Shown piece by piece: positions 41,533 through 50,969 of a stretch of DNA of 64,000 nt (positions are counted from its first letter, which is position 1; each line of letters opens with the position of its first letter). A model generated the notes under the pieces. The model was not told where the DNA came from. It saw only the letters and a list, made by a program, of their open reading frames with translations, and made no database searches. Made by a program: the position numbers and the translations under genes. The stretch spans positions 1 to 64,000 of the forward strand of contig JAKQLB010000198.1 of the NCBI GenBank assembly GCA_029567375.1. The letters are read 5' to 3'. This DNA is from Bacteroidota bacterium. GTDB lineage: Bacteria; Bacteroidota; Bacteroidia; Bacteroidales; UBA932.

Positions 41533-42213
41533 ATGAGTAAAACACGAATCCTTATAACCCTTCTTTTGCTATTGTCCGGGAAACATATGAAAGCGCAGTT
41601 CAACACGATTTCCTGTCCGGGCAATCGCTATAAAGTCGTTGTGGAAAATCCATCTCAAACGACAAACGAAACAGAGGCGACACCCGAAAGCATCACCTCT
41701 GAAAACGAAAAGTCCGTACCCGACAAGGTTGCTTTGTCAAGTACGGACATCAAAAAGAAAGAGCAGGTAGCATGCTATCTCAGCGTATGCTATCCGCTCT
41801 CGTCTGTCAAAATCAATTCGCCCTACGGCTATCGGAAAGACCCTTTTACAGGGAAGAGGAAGTTTCACAACGGCATTGACCTCCATGCCCGGAGTTCCAA
41901 GGTATTTGCCATGATGCAGGGGAGAGTGTTGAAGGTAGGACAGGACAAAGTATCCGGAAAATATGTCACGTTGCAACACGGCAGCTTCACCGTCAGCTAT
42001 TGCCACCTGTCTCAAATTTTCGTATCACAGGGGCAGGACGTTCTGTCGGGTGATGTTGTTGGAATCACCGGTAACACAGGGCGCAGCACTGGGGAGCATT
42101 TGCACATTACCATACGTCAAAAAGGAGAATATGTCAATCCCAGGATTTTCCTTGATTATATCAACTCTGTTAAAGAGTCTTGTGTGATGGAGTTTGTCAA
42201 AAATATTATTTGA
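41533..42213 (+). CDS. Exported M23 peptidase
   Basis: A 226-residue protein with a signal peptide (MSKTRILITLLLLLSGKHMK, cut near A-QF). A polar linker follows, then an M23 LytM domain from about residue 95. All metal and catalytic motifs are intact: FHNGIDLHA near 113-121 and GEHLHITI near 193. It should cleave peptidoglycan cross-links in the periplasm. It is transcribed away from the long transfer operon but shares its control region. Its stop overlaps the end of the convergent membrane-protein gene by eight bases. Confidence 0.85.
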   Translation: MSKTRILITLLLLLSGKHMKAQFNTISCPGNRYKVVVENPSQTTNETEATPESITSENEKSVPDKVALSSTDIKKKEQVACYLSVCYPLSSVKINSPYGYRKDPFTGKRKFHNGIDLHARSSKVFAMMQGRVLKVGQDKVSGKYVTLQHGSFTVSYCHLSQIFVSQGQDVLSGDVVGITGNTGRSTGEHLHITIRQKGEYVNPRIFLDYINSVKESCVMEFVKNII

Positions 42214-43720
42214 AATGTGTTCGCATAGCCAACATAATAGCTTCACCAACTAAAGCTACATTAGCCAAAAGATAATGACGTTTACAATTTAGCCTAACGG
42301 TATGACCTGCAATCTCAGCTGTTGTCAAAATATCATTTCTCGTTTTTAAATCATTAAAATAGGTCGCAGCTCCAGTCATGAATGCAGTGCCTGATGGACT
42401 TAATTCAAATAAAATTGGTCCGGCATCTATATCCAACCCCAAATAGCAGGTTCTGTCATAGTATTCTTTTAGTCCGGAAATAACACCGTCTTTCCAAAAC
42501 AATGATTTGAGCGTTTCATATTGTTGCTTGGCAAAAGTTTCATCTATAAAAGTCAGATAGTAGCAGTTTAAAGCTGAATATGAACCTTTAACTGGAACTT
42601 CTTCGTACTGGTTTCCATTCTCCTGAAGGAATGAAACCAACAAACCGGTTTTGTCATCAATCCATTCTTTTTGTGCTCGTTTTATCCATTTTTTGACAGT
42701 GCTACGGTATTTACCATTATTCATGTCTGCATATTGATTTAGAGCGACAATGGCAACAAGCATATCCGGAATGTAGATTGACTCTCCGGGGTAAGTGGGC
42801 AAATTCAAGGAACTTCGATTAAGAAGCCTTCTATTCATTGTACTACACAAAGAAAACAATAACTTATCGTACTTTGAATTACCTCCGATTTGTTTGTAGC
42901 CGCAAATCATCCAAGCTAAGTGACTGAGATAGGATATATGGCTTTCATCGCCGTCCAAAGATTCCAATGGATCTTCATTCCATCGCATTGTATCATAATA
43001 GCGAAGTTCGGGAGACATTACAATATTGATGAGACTGTCAATGAGTTGAATGTTCCCGGTTTTTGTCTCTGGATATAATTGGGATATGTTTACCAATGCC
43101 GCAGACAACATGGAACAAGAATACAATGCCCACTCTCCCTGAAATTGTGTTCCTATTGCAGCAGGCATTTCGTTCAGGACTACCTGTGGATTTACCATCA
43201 ATTTACCCAGTAAGTAATCTTTCCTCGCCAAAATGTCTTCCTTTTCAAAAGAATTTCGTTTTGAACATTCCCATGAAACGGAGATGGATTTCAGCGCGAC
43301 AAAAAACAAGAGAACTGCAGTATATGTTATTATTTTGCCAAATTTGTATTTCTTCCGAATTCTTCTAATCTGCTTTCCACAAATTTTCGCAAGAATTACA
43401 CAAGTTGCGCCATATATGGGCAATAAAAAGGAATACCATACAGATACATTCCAAGTTTTAATCAAGCCACAAAACAAAATGGCTATGCCGGAATACATGA
43501 AATATGGTAAAAACAGCCAACGTAATCTTTTATCTTTCGGTACGGTTTCCCAGTATATTGCATATAAAGCTGTGTAAAGTAGCATTAAACAAATTGTCTC
43601 GCCATTATAGTGGTCAGCCCACAAATATGGCATCAAGAACATGAGAATGATTTGTAAAAAGAACCATCTACAAATCCTCCATGTTATTACAATCAATTTG
43701 ACTATGATATCATCCTGCAT
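42206..43720 (-). CDS. Membrane protein with a C-terminal alpha/alpha-toroid-like domain
   Basis: A 504-residue protein. Four or five membrane segments are visible in the first 160 residues (MFLMPYLWADHY region, ICLMLLYTALYAIYW, LFLPYFMYSGIAILFCGLI, ITYTAVLLFFVALKSI). The remaining 330 residues are helical repeats with NCYYLTFIDETFAKQQYETL and DIDAGPILFELSPSGTAFMT. This layout resembles proteins with a linalool dehydratase/isomerase-like toroid, but I cannot prove the match. I start at the ATG; the frame opens two codons earlier with TTG. It lies 36 bp behind the ADP-ribosylglycohydrolase fusion, so it is probably its operon partner. Confidence 0.5.
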   Translation of the reverse strand: MQDDIIVKLIVITWRICRWFFLQIILMFLMPYLWADHYNGETICLMLLYTALYAIYWETVPKDKRLRWLFLPYFMYSGIAILFCGLIKTWNVSVWYSFLLPIYGATCVILAKICGKQIRRIRKKYKFGKIITYTAVLLFFVALKSISVSWECSKRNSFEKEDILARKDYLLGKLMVNPQVVLNEMPAAIGTQFQGEWALYSCSMLSAALVNISQLYPETKTGNIQLIDSLINIVMSPELRYYDTMRWNEDPLESLDGDESHISYLSHLAWMICGYKQIGGNSKYDKLLFSLCSTMNRRLLNRSSLNLPTYPGESIYIPDMLVAIVALNQYADMNNGKYRSTVKKWIKRAQKEWIDDKTGLLVSFLQENGNQYEEVPVKGSYSALNCYYLTFIDETFAKQQYETLKSLFWKDGVISGLKEYYDRTCYLGLDIDAGPILFELSPSGTAFMTGAATYFNDLKTRNDILTTAEIAGHTVRLNCKRHYLLANVALVGEAIMLAMRTHFK

Positions 43721-43756
43721 AAACAATAATACTTTTTCAAAAGAGTTCGATTTGTG

Positions 43757-45055
43757 TTATCTATTCGTTTCTTTATTGTCAAATTTCGATTGTATAGCAA
43801 TGCGTTCTGCACACACTTTATCAAATTTCGCTATTATATCCCGGATATACTGAGGCAGAAACTCAACCGTAACATACTTAACAAGCCATGAGGGGATGCC
43901 ATAATAGGCAGCGGCAATGCCGCCTGTCATGCAGGCGATTGTATCACTGTCACCACCCAAGGATACTGCAAGCCGGATAGCAGATTCGTAATCGTGACTA
44001 TCCAGGAATGCAATTATCGCTTCCGGACAGGAGCCTTGACAAGTTACGTCAAACTGATATGTCGGGCGAATCTCATCGCAAGATCGATGCATATTATAGC
44101 CAAAGGTCTGTTCGATATAATCCCGAATTTCATCTTTGGATTTATGCTGGCGAGCCAAGAAGATTGCTGAAGCAATAGCCTGTGCGCCCTTGATTCCTTC
44201 AGGATGATTGTGTGTAACCTCTGCTGATTGTTTGGCAAGTTCAAGTGCTTTGTCAAGCGATGTGGCATAATATCCACAAGGACTTACACGCATACCGGCA
44301 CCATTTCCAAAACTATTGTATGGTTCTTTGGTCTCACTATAAAACAACCACTCATAGAACATTCCGCCATATTCTCTGTTAGGATATTCTTTACCCCAAT
44401 CGAGCATAGCTTCCCGCAATGGAACTCCACTCAAAAGCCAGTCAGCTACAGCAATGGTCATTACTGTATCGTCTGTAAACTGAGTTCCCCTCGTAAATAA
44501 AGCGATATTGGTTGACTTGTGATTGCAAAACTCATAAAATGAGCCGACAATATCTCCGATTATAGCACCAATAATTCCCCCTGAAATAAGCTGTTCGTCC
44601 TTGACTTTACTTGTTTGCAACATTTCCAATGTGCGTTCATCAGATTTACCATCGTAATACTTCTGTAAGGCATCAGAGAAAATATCGTTAGGACATATGT
44701 TATCGAAAAGCGTCATTGATGAGCGGAATTTCAAGGCATCTATTCCACCTAAAATTTCCTCGGCGGATTTTCCGTCAATGGTAAGCATTGCCATTGTGAT
44801 TTCGTAGAGGTTTCTGCCTAACAGAGGATGAAGTAAAAACATAATTGCTTCATCGCGGTCTATAATACCATAATATTCAGCATTGCGACTATGCCCAAGA
44901 CCTCGAAGTTGTGGAAATATATACCACATCCAATGCGATTGTTTCTTGCCAGAACGAATTTCCGTCAAGGCAGAGCCGTATATCTGGCGATGCGCATCAA
45001 CGAACCGCCTTAAATTGTATTTTGAAATATATTCTTCGTATTTTGCTGAGTTCAT
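43757..45055 (-). CDS. DUF1810 - ADP-ribosylglycohydrolase fusion
   Basis: A 432-residue two-domain protein. Residues 1-150 match DUF1810 (RRFVDAHRQIYGSALTEIRS, KKQSHWMWYIFPQLRGLG). Residues about 160-430 match the ADP-ribosylglycohydrolase/DraG family, with the Mg-binding motifs TRGTQFTDDTVMTIAVADW and SLGGDSDTIACMTGGIAAAY. The latter removes ADP-ribose from protein or nucleic-acid targets. The fusion suggests a repair or reversal enzyme for a nucleotide-derived modification. Its own -7 box (TATTTTTG, 45078-45085 minus strand) lies nearby. It follows a terminator, so it may be a separate unit from the Ter operon. Confidence 0.8.
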   Translation of the reverse strand: MNSAKYEEYISKYNLRRFVDAHRQIYGSALTEIRSGKKQSHWMWYIFPQLRGLGHSRNAEYYGIIDRDEAIMFLLHPLLGRNLYEITMAMLTIDGKSAEEILGGIDALKFRSSMTLFDNICPNDIFSDALQKYYDGKSDERTLEMLQTSKVKDEQLISGGIIGAIIGDIVGSFYEFCNHKSTNIALFTRGTQFTDDTVMTIAVADWLLSGVPLREAMLDWGKEYPNREYGGMFYEWLFYSETKEPYNSFGNGAGMRVSPCGYYATSLDKALELAKQSAEVTHNHPEGIKGAQAIASAIFLARQHKSKDEIRDYIEQTFGYNMHRSCDEIRPTYQFDVTCQGSCPEAIIAFLDSHDYESAIRLAVSLGGDSDTIACMTGGIAAAYYGIPSWLVKYVTVEFLPQYIRDIIAKFDKVCAERIAIQSKFDNKETNR

Positions 45056-45146
45056 ATCGGTAGTGTATTAAATCTTTATACAAAAATAGTGATTTTTAAA
45101 ATCCAAACACTTCATTCTTTGGAAGTTATTTTGGTACTAAAGTAAA

Positions 45147-45170
45147 ATACCACCCCAAAATAGGTGGTAT
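45147..45170 (-). terminator. Terminator after the XRE gene
   Basis: ATACCACC (45147-45154) pairs with GGTGGTAT (45163-45170). On the minus strand the stem runs into TTTTACTTT. It lies about 10 bp after the stop of the XRE gene. Confidence 0.65.
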
Positions 45171-45179
45171 CTACGTTAA

Positions 45180-45386
45180 TTACTCAGTTATCGAATGGAG
45201 TAAATCTTTTGTATCGACTTCCAAACACCTTGCGATGGCGACTAAATCATCCAAACTTGGCTGACTCTTATTAGTACACCATTTGGATATGGTGGCTTCA
45301 TTCTTTCCTAATTGAGCCGCAAGCCAACGATTGGTTCGCTTTTTCTCAGCCAAAACTACTTTTAACCTATTGATTTCTCGCTTCAT
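45180..45386 (-). CDS. XRE-family helix-turn-helix regulator
   Basis: A 68-residue Cro/CI-like repressor. The recognition helix region is NRWLAAQLGKNEATISKWCT, followed by QPSLDDLVAIARCLEVDTKD. It is one domain long, so probably a simple dimeric DNA-binding protein. Its start overlaps the stop of the TPR-protease gene by four bases (ATGA), which implies coupled expression. It may control that gene or the neighbouring stress operon. Confidence 0.85.
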   Translation of the reverse strand: MKREINRLKVVLAEKKRTNRWLAAQLGKNEATISKWCTNKSQPSLDDLVAIARCLEVDTKDLLHSITE

Positions 45387-47440
45387 TTGTTTTCCTCTAC
45401 TTTCTTTTTATACGTTATCTTCAACACTCTATTTGCATTATCAATCTCAATATTTCCCAAACGGTTGAGAATGGACTGCCCTAACAGAAGAGGGGCTTTC
45501 TGGTTATGCACGACTGAGGCACGGACATTATCCAAATCTAAACCACCGAAATTCACATTACGGAGATTGACAACCGTACCGGCACTTACTTCTCCGTTGG
45601 CCATCATATAATTCTGTTTGCCTATTACGTCCGTTGGTTTCAAATAGCCATTTTTCATCATGAATGTAGCCTCGACAGAGGAGAGAGATACATCTGACGC
45701 CCCTGTATCAAAAACAAAGTATAAAGACAGATTGTTTATTGCACATTTTACCTTACAGACACCGTCTTCTTTGGTAAAAGGTATTTCAACAGTCTTTTCC
45801 TCATATAGGGATGTATCTTGTGTCTTGCCTTCTATTTCTGATTCAAACCGTTTCTTATATTGCGCTATCATTTCCTTGAACTCTGGCAATTCTCTTATCG
45901 GATTTAGGTCGTCATCCATTTCAAGATGAGCAAAACGGCGATAACCTTTTTCCAATGCCGTTCGCATAAATTCAATAGCCTTTTCTAATTCGCCCATTCT
46001 TGAATGCAAACAAGCTGCATCATAATAGTTACCGGCATTATCCGAATCATTGGCAATCACCTTGTCCATAAATTCAATGGCTTTTTCTTTTTGGCCTAAT
46101 CCCCAATATGCGTATTGAGCGCAAGAACTATTACTTGGAATAGTATCGAGTTCTATAACTTTTCTATAGTCTGCTTCTGCGGATTTTTTATCTCCTTTCA
46201 GGATGTACATATCACCTCGTCCCAAATATGCATATGCATAATCTGGCTGCAAAACTATAGCCATTGTATAATCCTCAATGGCTCCGTCTGTGTCGTTGCT
46301 ATTGTCCTTGAACCAGCCACGACGATAGTACCCTCCAAAATAATCAGGATAATGGTTGATATATTTACCCGACTCAACGATAGCGTCTTTCGTATTCCCG
46401 GATTCATACAAAAGATCTGCTTTTTCCATCACATAATCAAAGTCTGTAGAATCCAAGGCAATCGCATTATCAATATGATCCAAGGCCAAGGAAAAGTTCC
46501 CCATTTCGCTATGGCATTGTGATATGCGATAGGCGACTACATCGGAAGCATCTTTATTATAGCAACTTGTATAATATTCAATGGCCTTTTTATAAGCATC
46601 AGTACGTTCGTGTACAATTCCCAAACAATAGAGCCAATATTCATTATTGGGATTTTTTGCGGATTGCACCTTTAATTTTGCTACTAACGGAATCATAGCG
46701 GAATCTGCGACTTGCTGCATTAAATGAAATGCTTTATTGTCACCGTCAATATCTAACGCTTTGATAACATCATCAATAGCTTTGTCGTATTGTTGTAGCC
46801 CAAAATAACTTTCAGCCCTAAAAGAATACCCTGAAGAATAGTCTGATGCCAACCGTGTCACATAATTGAATTGCTCGATTGCGTCATTATATCTTTTTTC
46901 CGCATTGGCATTTCGACCAATTCCCATGTAGCCCATTACACTACCAGGATCTATTGATATGATTTTCTGGTAATCCTTATCTGCCAAGTCATATTTATCC
47001 ATATAATAATATAGATTGGCTCGCTTTTCATAGACATCAGCAGCATCAGGAGTTTCTTTTATGGCGGATGTGAAATCGACAAGTGCTTTTTCATTTTCAC
47101 CAAGTCCCACATAAACTTCTGCACGAACAATATATGCAAAGGCTCTATATTGTTTGTCCTTTTTAGGAATATGCTTTATTGCCAAATCTACAGCGGTTAA
47201 TGCGCGACCATACTCCTCTTGATAGTTTCGTACAGTCGCAATCCAAGCCAAAGCATATCCGTTGTTTGGATTATCTTCCAGCTCCTTGTTAAGGTATTCA
47301 AGAGCCTCTTCTGCATTGTTGTTTTGAATAGCTTCAACGCCACGATTGTAGTTGTAAGAATCCGGACGTTTGATGTTTTGGGCGGAAATCGAACAAGTCA
47401 TTCCTATAACAACAAACAATGTGATAATTATTCTTTTCAT
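45383..47440 (-). CDS. Exported TPR protein with a retropepsin-like aspartyl protease domain
   Basis: A 685-residue protein. The signal peptide is MKRIIITLFVVIGMTCSISA. About a dozen tetratricopeptide repeats fill residues 25-530 (for example YAYLGRGDMYILKGDKKSAE). The C-terminal 130 residues are a clan AA aspartic protease domain with the catalytic YFVFDTGASDVSLS and a later LLLGQSILNRLGNIEI strand. I start at the ATG at 47440; the frame extends upstream only to a GTG. TPRs bind peptides, so this may be a periplasmic sensor or processing protease for the stress system. Hairpins separate it from the ATPase gene. Confidence 0.8.
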   Translation of the reverse strand: MKRIIITLFVVIGMTCSISAQNIKRPDSYNYNRGVEAIQNNNAEEALEYLNKELEDNPNNGYALAWIATVRNYQEEYGRALTAVDLAIKHIPKKDKQYRAFAYIVRAEVYVGLGENEKALVDFTSAIKETPDAADVYEKRANLYYYMDKYDLADKDYQKIISIDPGSVMGYMGIGRNANAEKRYNDAIEQFNYVTRLASDYSSGYSFRAESYFGLQQYDKAIDDVIKALDIDGDNKAFHLMQQVADSAMIPLVAKLKVQSAKNPNNEYWLYCLGIVHERTDAYKKAIEYYTSCYNKDASDVVAYRISQCHSEMGNFSLALDHIDNAIALDSTDFDYVMEKADLLYESGNTKDAIVESGKYINHYPDYFGGYYRRGWFKDNSNDTDGAIEDYTMAIVLQPDYAYAYLGRGDMYILKGDKKSAEADYRKVIELDTIPSNSSCAQYAYWGLGQKEKAIEFMDKVIANDSDNAGNYYDAACLHSRMGELEKAIEFMRTALEKGYRRFAHLEMDDDLNPIRELPEFKEMIAQYKKRFESEIEGKTQDTSLYEEKTVEIPFTKEDGVCKVKCAINNLSLYFVFDTGASDVSLSSVEATFMMKNGYLKPTDVIGKQNYMMANGEVSAGTVVNLRNVNFGGLDLDNVRASVVHNQKAPLLLGQSILNRLGNIEIDNANRVLKITYKKKVEENK

Positions 47441-47456
47441 ACACAATAAGTGAGAT

Positions 47457-47497
47457 AATTCTATGGGTGAATTTGAATCTCATTCACCCATAGAATT
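47457..47497. terminator. 16-bp perfect hairpin between the ATPase and TPR genes
   Basis: AATTCTATGGGTGAAT (47457-47472) pairs perfectly with ATTCACCCATAGAATT (47482-47497). It lies a few bases after the ATPase stop codon on the minus strand. The TPR-protease/XRE pair may therefore have its own transcript. Confidence 0.7.
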
Positions 47498-47502
47498 ACG
47501 TA

Positions 47503-50358
47503 TTATTTTTTTGTAAACAATCGACAAATTTCTCGAACCCAAAGAACGAGTGAAGATGCACTAACAATTATCAACAAGTCAATGGCACCTGTGGGATTGA
47601 AGTGCCAATCAAGGGTGTGAAGCATCGGTTCTACATTAAAGAATTCGTATGCAATCTCAGTGATAAATAGCTGACCAATAATGATAATTCCGACTATAGT
47701 CCAAAATCCGCGACTCATTTTTACTTTGAAAATACTTTCTCCTGTTTCAAATACACGGGCATCAAACATATACCAGAAGTGTGTCCATACAAAAATGGAG
47801 AAGAGAAGTGTAGCTTCGTATGCTGTCATCGGATTTTCACCACCTACAACTGCTGAGAACATCTGTGTAATCGAGGTTACTTCAGCATGGTTGAACAACC
47901 AGTAGAAGCCCAATGTCAAGGCAAAGAAGAACAAACCCACACCAAGTAGTTCTGTCATCATTGGACGAGTCAAGATTGAAGCCTCACGACGACGCGGTTT
48001 ATCATTCATCACACTTGCAGAAGGGGGTAGCGAAGCGAGTGCCATTGCTCCGAATGTATCCATAATAAGGTTTACCCAAAGCATCTGAGTAACAGTCAAT
48101 GGAGATTCGGTACCCATAAATGAGCCAAACAGTACAAGGAAGCAAGCTGCCACATTAACCGTAAGCTGGAATAATAGGAAGCGTTGAATGTTCTTATAAA
48201 GTGAACGTCCCCACATTACAGCACGGCCGATTGACGAGAAAGAGTTGTCTATAATCGTAATATCAGATGCTTCTTTAGCAACAGATGTTCCATCTCCCAT
48301 AGACAAGCCCACATGAGCTGTCTTCAGAGCCGGGGCATCATTCGTTCCATCACCGGTAACAGCAACAACTTCATTGTTCGTTTGCAGTGCTTCTACAAGA
48401 CGCTTCTTATCCATAGGACGGGCACGGGCTATGATTTTCAAGTCGCCTACACGATCGCGCAACTGCGCATCTGACAGTTCTGAAAACTCAACTCCAGTAA
48501 TAATGTTGCGGTCTGTGTCCGTCGCATCATTCCAAAGCCCGATCTGTCTACCGATTTCCTTTGCCGTTCCAGGTGTGTCACCAGTTACGATTTTAACTTT
48601 GATTCCGGCTGCAATCACTTCATTAACGGCATCAGGTACATCTAAACGTACAGGGTCAGAGATAGCAACAATTCCGAGGAATGTGAGTTTATCGGCTACG
48701 ATCTTGCCATTTTCAATAGTAGCATCCTTATCTCCAAGTTCCTGATATGCAAAACCGAGAGTACGCATCGCTTGATTTTGATATGCAAGCAGCTGAGCGT
48801 CTATCTCTTGTTTGGAAACGCCGCAAGTATTCTTACACATGGCGAAAATAATTTCCGGCGCACCTTTTATATAAAGAATGTTCTTGCCTGTCGCAGATTT
48901 CACCACGGTAGCCATATATTTACGTTCAGTAGTAAATGGCAGTTCTTCAATACGCGTGGCATTCATACGCAAAGCCTTGTAATCTGTATTGTGTTCCTTC
49001 AGCCAAAGAAGCAACGCTCCTTCGGTCGGATTGCCAAAAACCTGTGGCTTATCTCCGGTCAAATCAAGTTGAGCCGTTGAGTTTACAGCTATACCCTCAT
49101 AAAGAATTTCATCTGAAGGCTCTCCAAAGAAATTAGTTTTATAGACCTGCATCTGGTTCTGCGTCAGTGTACCTGTCTTGTCTGTGCAAATTATGGTTGT
49201 AGCACCCATTGTTTCACAAGCGTGCATCTTGCGGACAAGATTGTTGGTTTTAAGCATACGGCTCATGCTATATGCAAGTGAAAGGGTTACAGCCATAGGT
49301 AATCCTTCCGGTACGGCAACCACAATTAAGGTTACAGCCACCATGAGGGTTTTAAGTGTATGAGCAAGGAGCAACGACCAAGTGGTACTATCTGCGCCAG
49401 CGTGTATCATTGAGAACGCTCCAATTACCATAGCGAAGAACAGTACGAAAAATCCGATGATAGTAAATATGCACTTAGCCTTTGACCAATCTTCAAATTT
49501 TTTGATGACAAGCCAAAAGAATAAAGCAACAGGAACAATAAGCGTCCATGCTTGCCAGTTACTCCATCCGAGGAAATGAATCAACTGACCAACAATTATC
49601 AATCCAGCAAAACCATAGCTGACATTCGTAATCCAATCTGCGAGTCCGTCAAGTTGTTCATTGAGCGGTGTCTTTACAGAATCGTCAATTTGCGCTTCCT
49701 CAAATACTTTACCCATCTCTGTTGCATCACCGACTTTCAGCACACGCATCACGCCGTGACCTTCCATTACTTTTGTACCACGCATGACATGATTGGACGG
49801 ATAGGTTGCTTCTTTGTCGAAATGCGCTGGGTCGATGGTTTTGGCGCAAAGAGGCTCACCTGTAAGCGTTGACTCATCTACACTGAGAGTAACAGAATCA
49901 AGAAGTTCACCATCGGCAGGTATTTCATCACCTGTGTTAATGATGACAATATCACCTACAACTACATCTTTTCGAGGAATTGTAGTAGTCGTACCGTTTC
50001 TCATAACTTCAACCAATTCATCATCGTTGACCTGATTGAGTATTTGGAAAGCCTTGTTTGCCCTTTGTTCAAAGATGAAAGCAAGAGTTGTTGCCAATCC
50101 TATGGCAACGAAGATACCTATTGGCTCAAAAAAAACTTTCCAATTTTGCCCTAAGCCAAAGAACTCATAGAATGAAATTCCGATTGAAAGCACTCCGGCA
50201 ACAAGGAGAATGATGATTAACGGGTCTGAGAATTTTTCAAGAAATTCTTTCCACCACGGATCTTTTTCTGGTGGAGTAAGAATGTTTGCTCCATACTTCT
50301 TCCGGCTTTCTAGCACTTGGGCATCAGTTAAGCCAATGTAATTTTTCTTTTGTTCCAT
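47503..50358 (-). CDS. Ca2+-type P-type ATPase
   Basis: A 951-residue P2-type cation pump of the plasma-membrane calcium ATPase group. The phosphorylation motif is ICTDKTGTLTQNQMQ, the actuator motif TLTGEP, and the hinge VTGDGTNDAPALKTAHVGLS. PEGLPMAVTLSLAYSM matches the M4 ion-binding segment (PEGLP), and NLIMDTFGAMALASLPPS matches the M6 site with the N-x-x-x-D pattern of Ca2+ pumps. About ten membrane helices are visible. It should export Ca2+ from the cytoplasm. In the Ter cluster, where TerD proteins bind Ca2+, it links calcium homeostasis to the stress pathway. Confidence 0.85.
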   Translation of the reverse strand: MEQKKNYIGLTDAQVLESRKKYGANILTPPEKDPWWKEFLEKFSDPLIIILLVAGVLSIGISFYEFFGLGQNWKVFFEPIGIFVAIGLATTLAFIFEQRANKAFQILNQVNDDELVEVMRNGTTTTIPRKDVVVGDIVIINTGDEIPADGELLDSVTLSVDESTLTGEPLCAKTIDPAHFDKEATYPSNHVMRGTKVMEGHGVMRVLKVGDATEMGKVFEEAQIDDSVKTPLNEQLDGLADWITNVSYGFAGLIIVGQLIHFLGWSNWQAWTLIVPVALFFWLVIKKFEDWSKAKCIFTIIGFFVLFFAMVIGAFSMIHAGADSTTWSLLLAHTLKTLMVAVTLIVVAVPEGLPMAVTLSLAYSMSRMLKTNNLVRKMHACETMGATTIICTDKTGTLTQNQMQVYKTNFFGEPSDEILYEGIAVNSTAQLDLTGDKPQVFGNPTEGALLLWLKEHNTDYKALRMNATRIEELPFTTERKYMATVVKSATGKNILYIKGAPEIIFAMCKNTCGVSKQEIDAQLLAYQNQAMRTLGFAYQELGDKDATIENGKIVADKLTFLGIVAISDPVRLDVPDAVNEVIAAGIKVKIVTGDTPGTAKEIGRQIGLWNDATDTDRNIITGVEFSELSDAQLRDRVGDLKIIARARPMDKKRLVEALQTNNEVVAVTGDGTNDAPALKTAHVGLSMGDGTSVAKEASDITIIDNSFSSIGRAVMWGRSLYKNIQRFLLFQLTVNVAACFLVLFGSFMGTESPLTVTQMLWVNLIMDTFGAMALASLPPSASVMNDKPRRREASILTRPMMTELLGVGLFFFALTLGFYWLFNHAEVTSITQMFSAVVGGENPMTAYEATLLFSIFVWTHFWYMFDARVFETGESIFKVKMSRGFWTIVGIIIIGQLFITEIAYEFFNVEPMLHTLDWHFNPTGAIDLLIIVSASSLVLWVREICRLFTKK

Positions 50359-50463
50359 ATAATGATTCTATTTAATAATATTTTTCAAATGTGACTTATG
50401 CGTAATACTGCGATGATAACGACACTACAAATTCAACTAATCATATGTATCGCATATAGATGT

Positions 50464-50964
50464 TTAGACTACTATTTTGTTTTTTCTACAACCGACTTTA
50501 TTTATACCGAATTGAAGACTACGACCTGTTTTTGAATTTCTGCACAATAATGACAGTATTTTGCACCCAAGATCATATGCAATGTTTGTATGTTCTTGAA
50601 TTGCCTTTAGGTTTGATGGGAAATACTTCACTTTAGAACTCAACTTGCAAAGTAGCTCTTGTTCTATATGGTCAATATATTTATCCGCACCGATTTTGTC
50701 TATGAGCCAAGATACATCATCGTCAGTTATTGTGTCATGTGATTCTTCTAATAGATGGTCACAAATGGCCTGAATGAAAAAATTATCCCATTCTTTTAGA
50801 TTGCCAAAATTTAGTATCTCTTTTCGTAAGTCAAATAAAAAATCAGCCTCTTCTCGGCTTACTCGACCATCTTTATATACAATCTTGCGCAAGTCTGGAA
50901 TATCACTTGAAGTGATGCTTCCGTTTGCTATGATAGTTTGTTTAATCTGTTCTAAATTATACAT
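50464..50964 (-). CDS. TerB-like protein with C-terminal extension
   Basis: A 166-residue protein. Residues 1-120 are paralogous to the TerB-like protein at 59580-59957 (IVYKDGRVSREEADFLFDLR, then DNFFIQAICDHLLEE). Acidic DGR/DDD turns recall the metal-binding acidic residues of TerB. The last 40 residues are cysteine-containing and basic. TerB-type proteins couple Ter signalling to the membrane. The gene lies directly after the zinc-ribbon/TerB/PH gene (5-bp gap). Confidence 0.7.
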   Translation of the reverse strand: MYNLEQIKQTIIANGSITSSDIPDLRKIVYKDGRVSREEADFLFDLRKEILNFGNLKEWDNFFIQAICDHLLEESHDTITDDDVSWLIDKIGADKYIDHIEQELLCKLSSKVKYFPSNLKAIQEHTNIAYDLGCKILSLLCRNSKTGRSLQFGINKVGCRKNKIVV

Positions 50965-50969
50965 AACGA

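Noticed and set aside
42206-43720. Confident assignment as a linalool dehydratase-like enzyme
   Set aside because: Only the general layout (membrane helices plus helical toroid) is suggestive; no catalytic residues could be matched.
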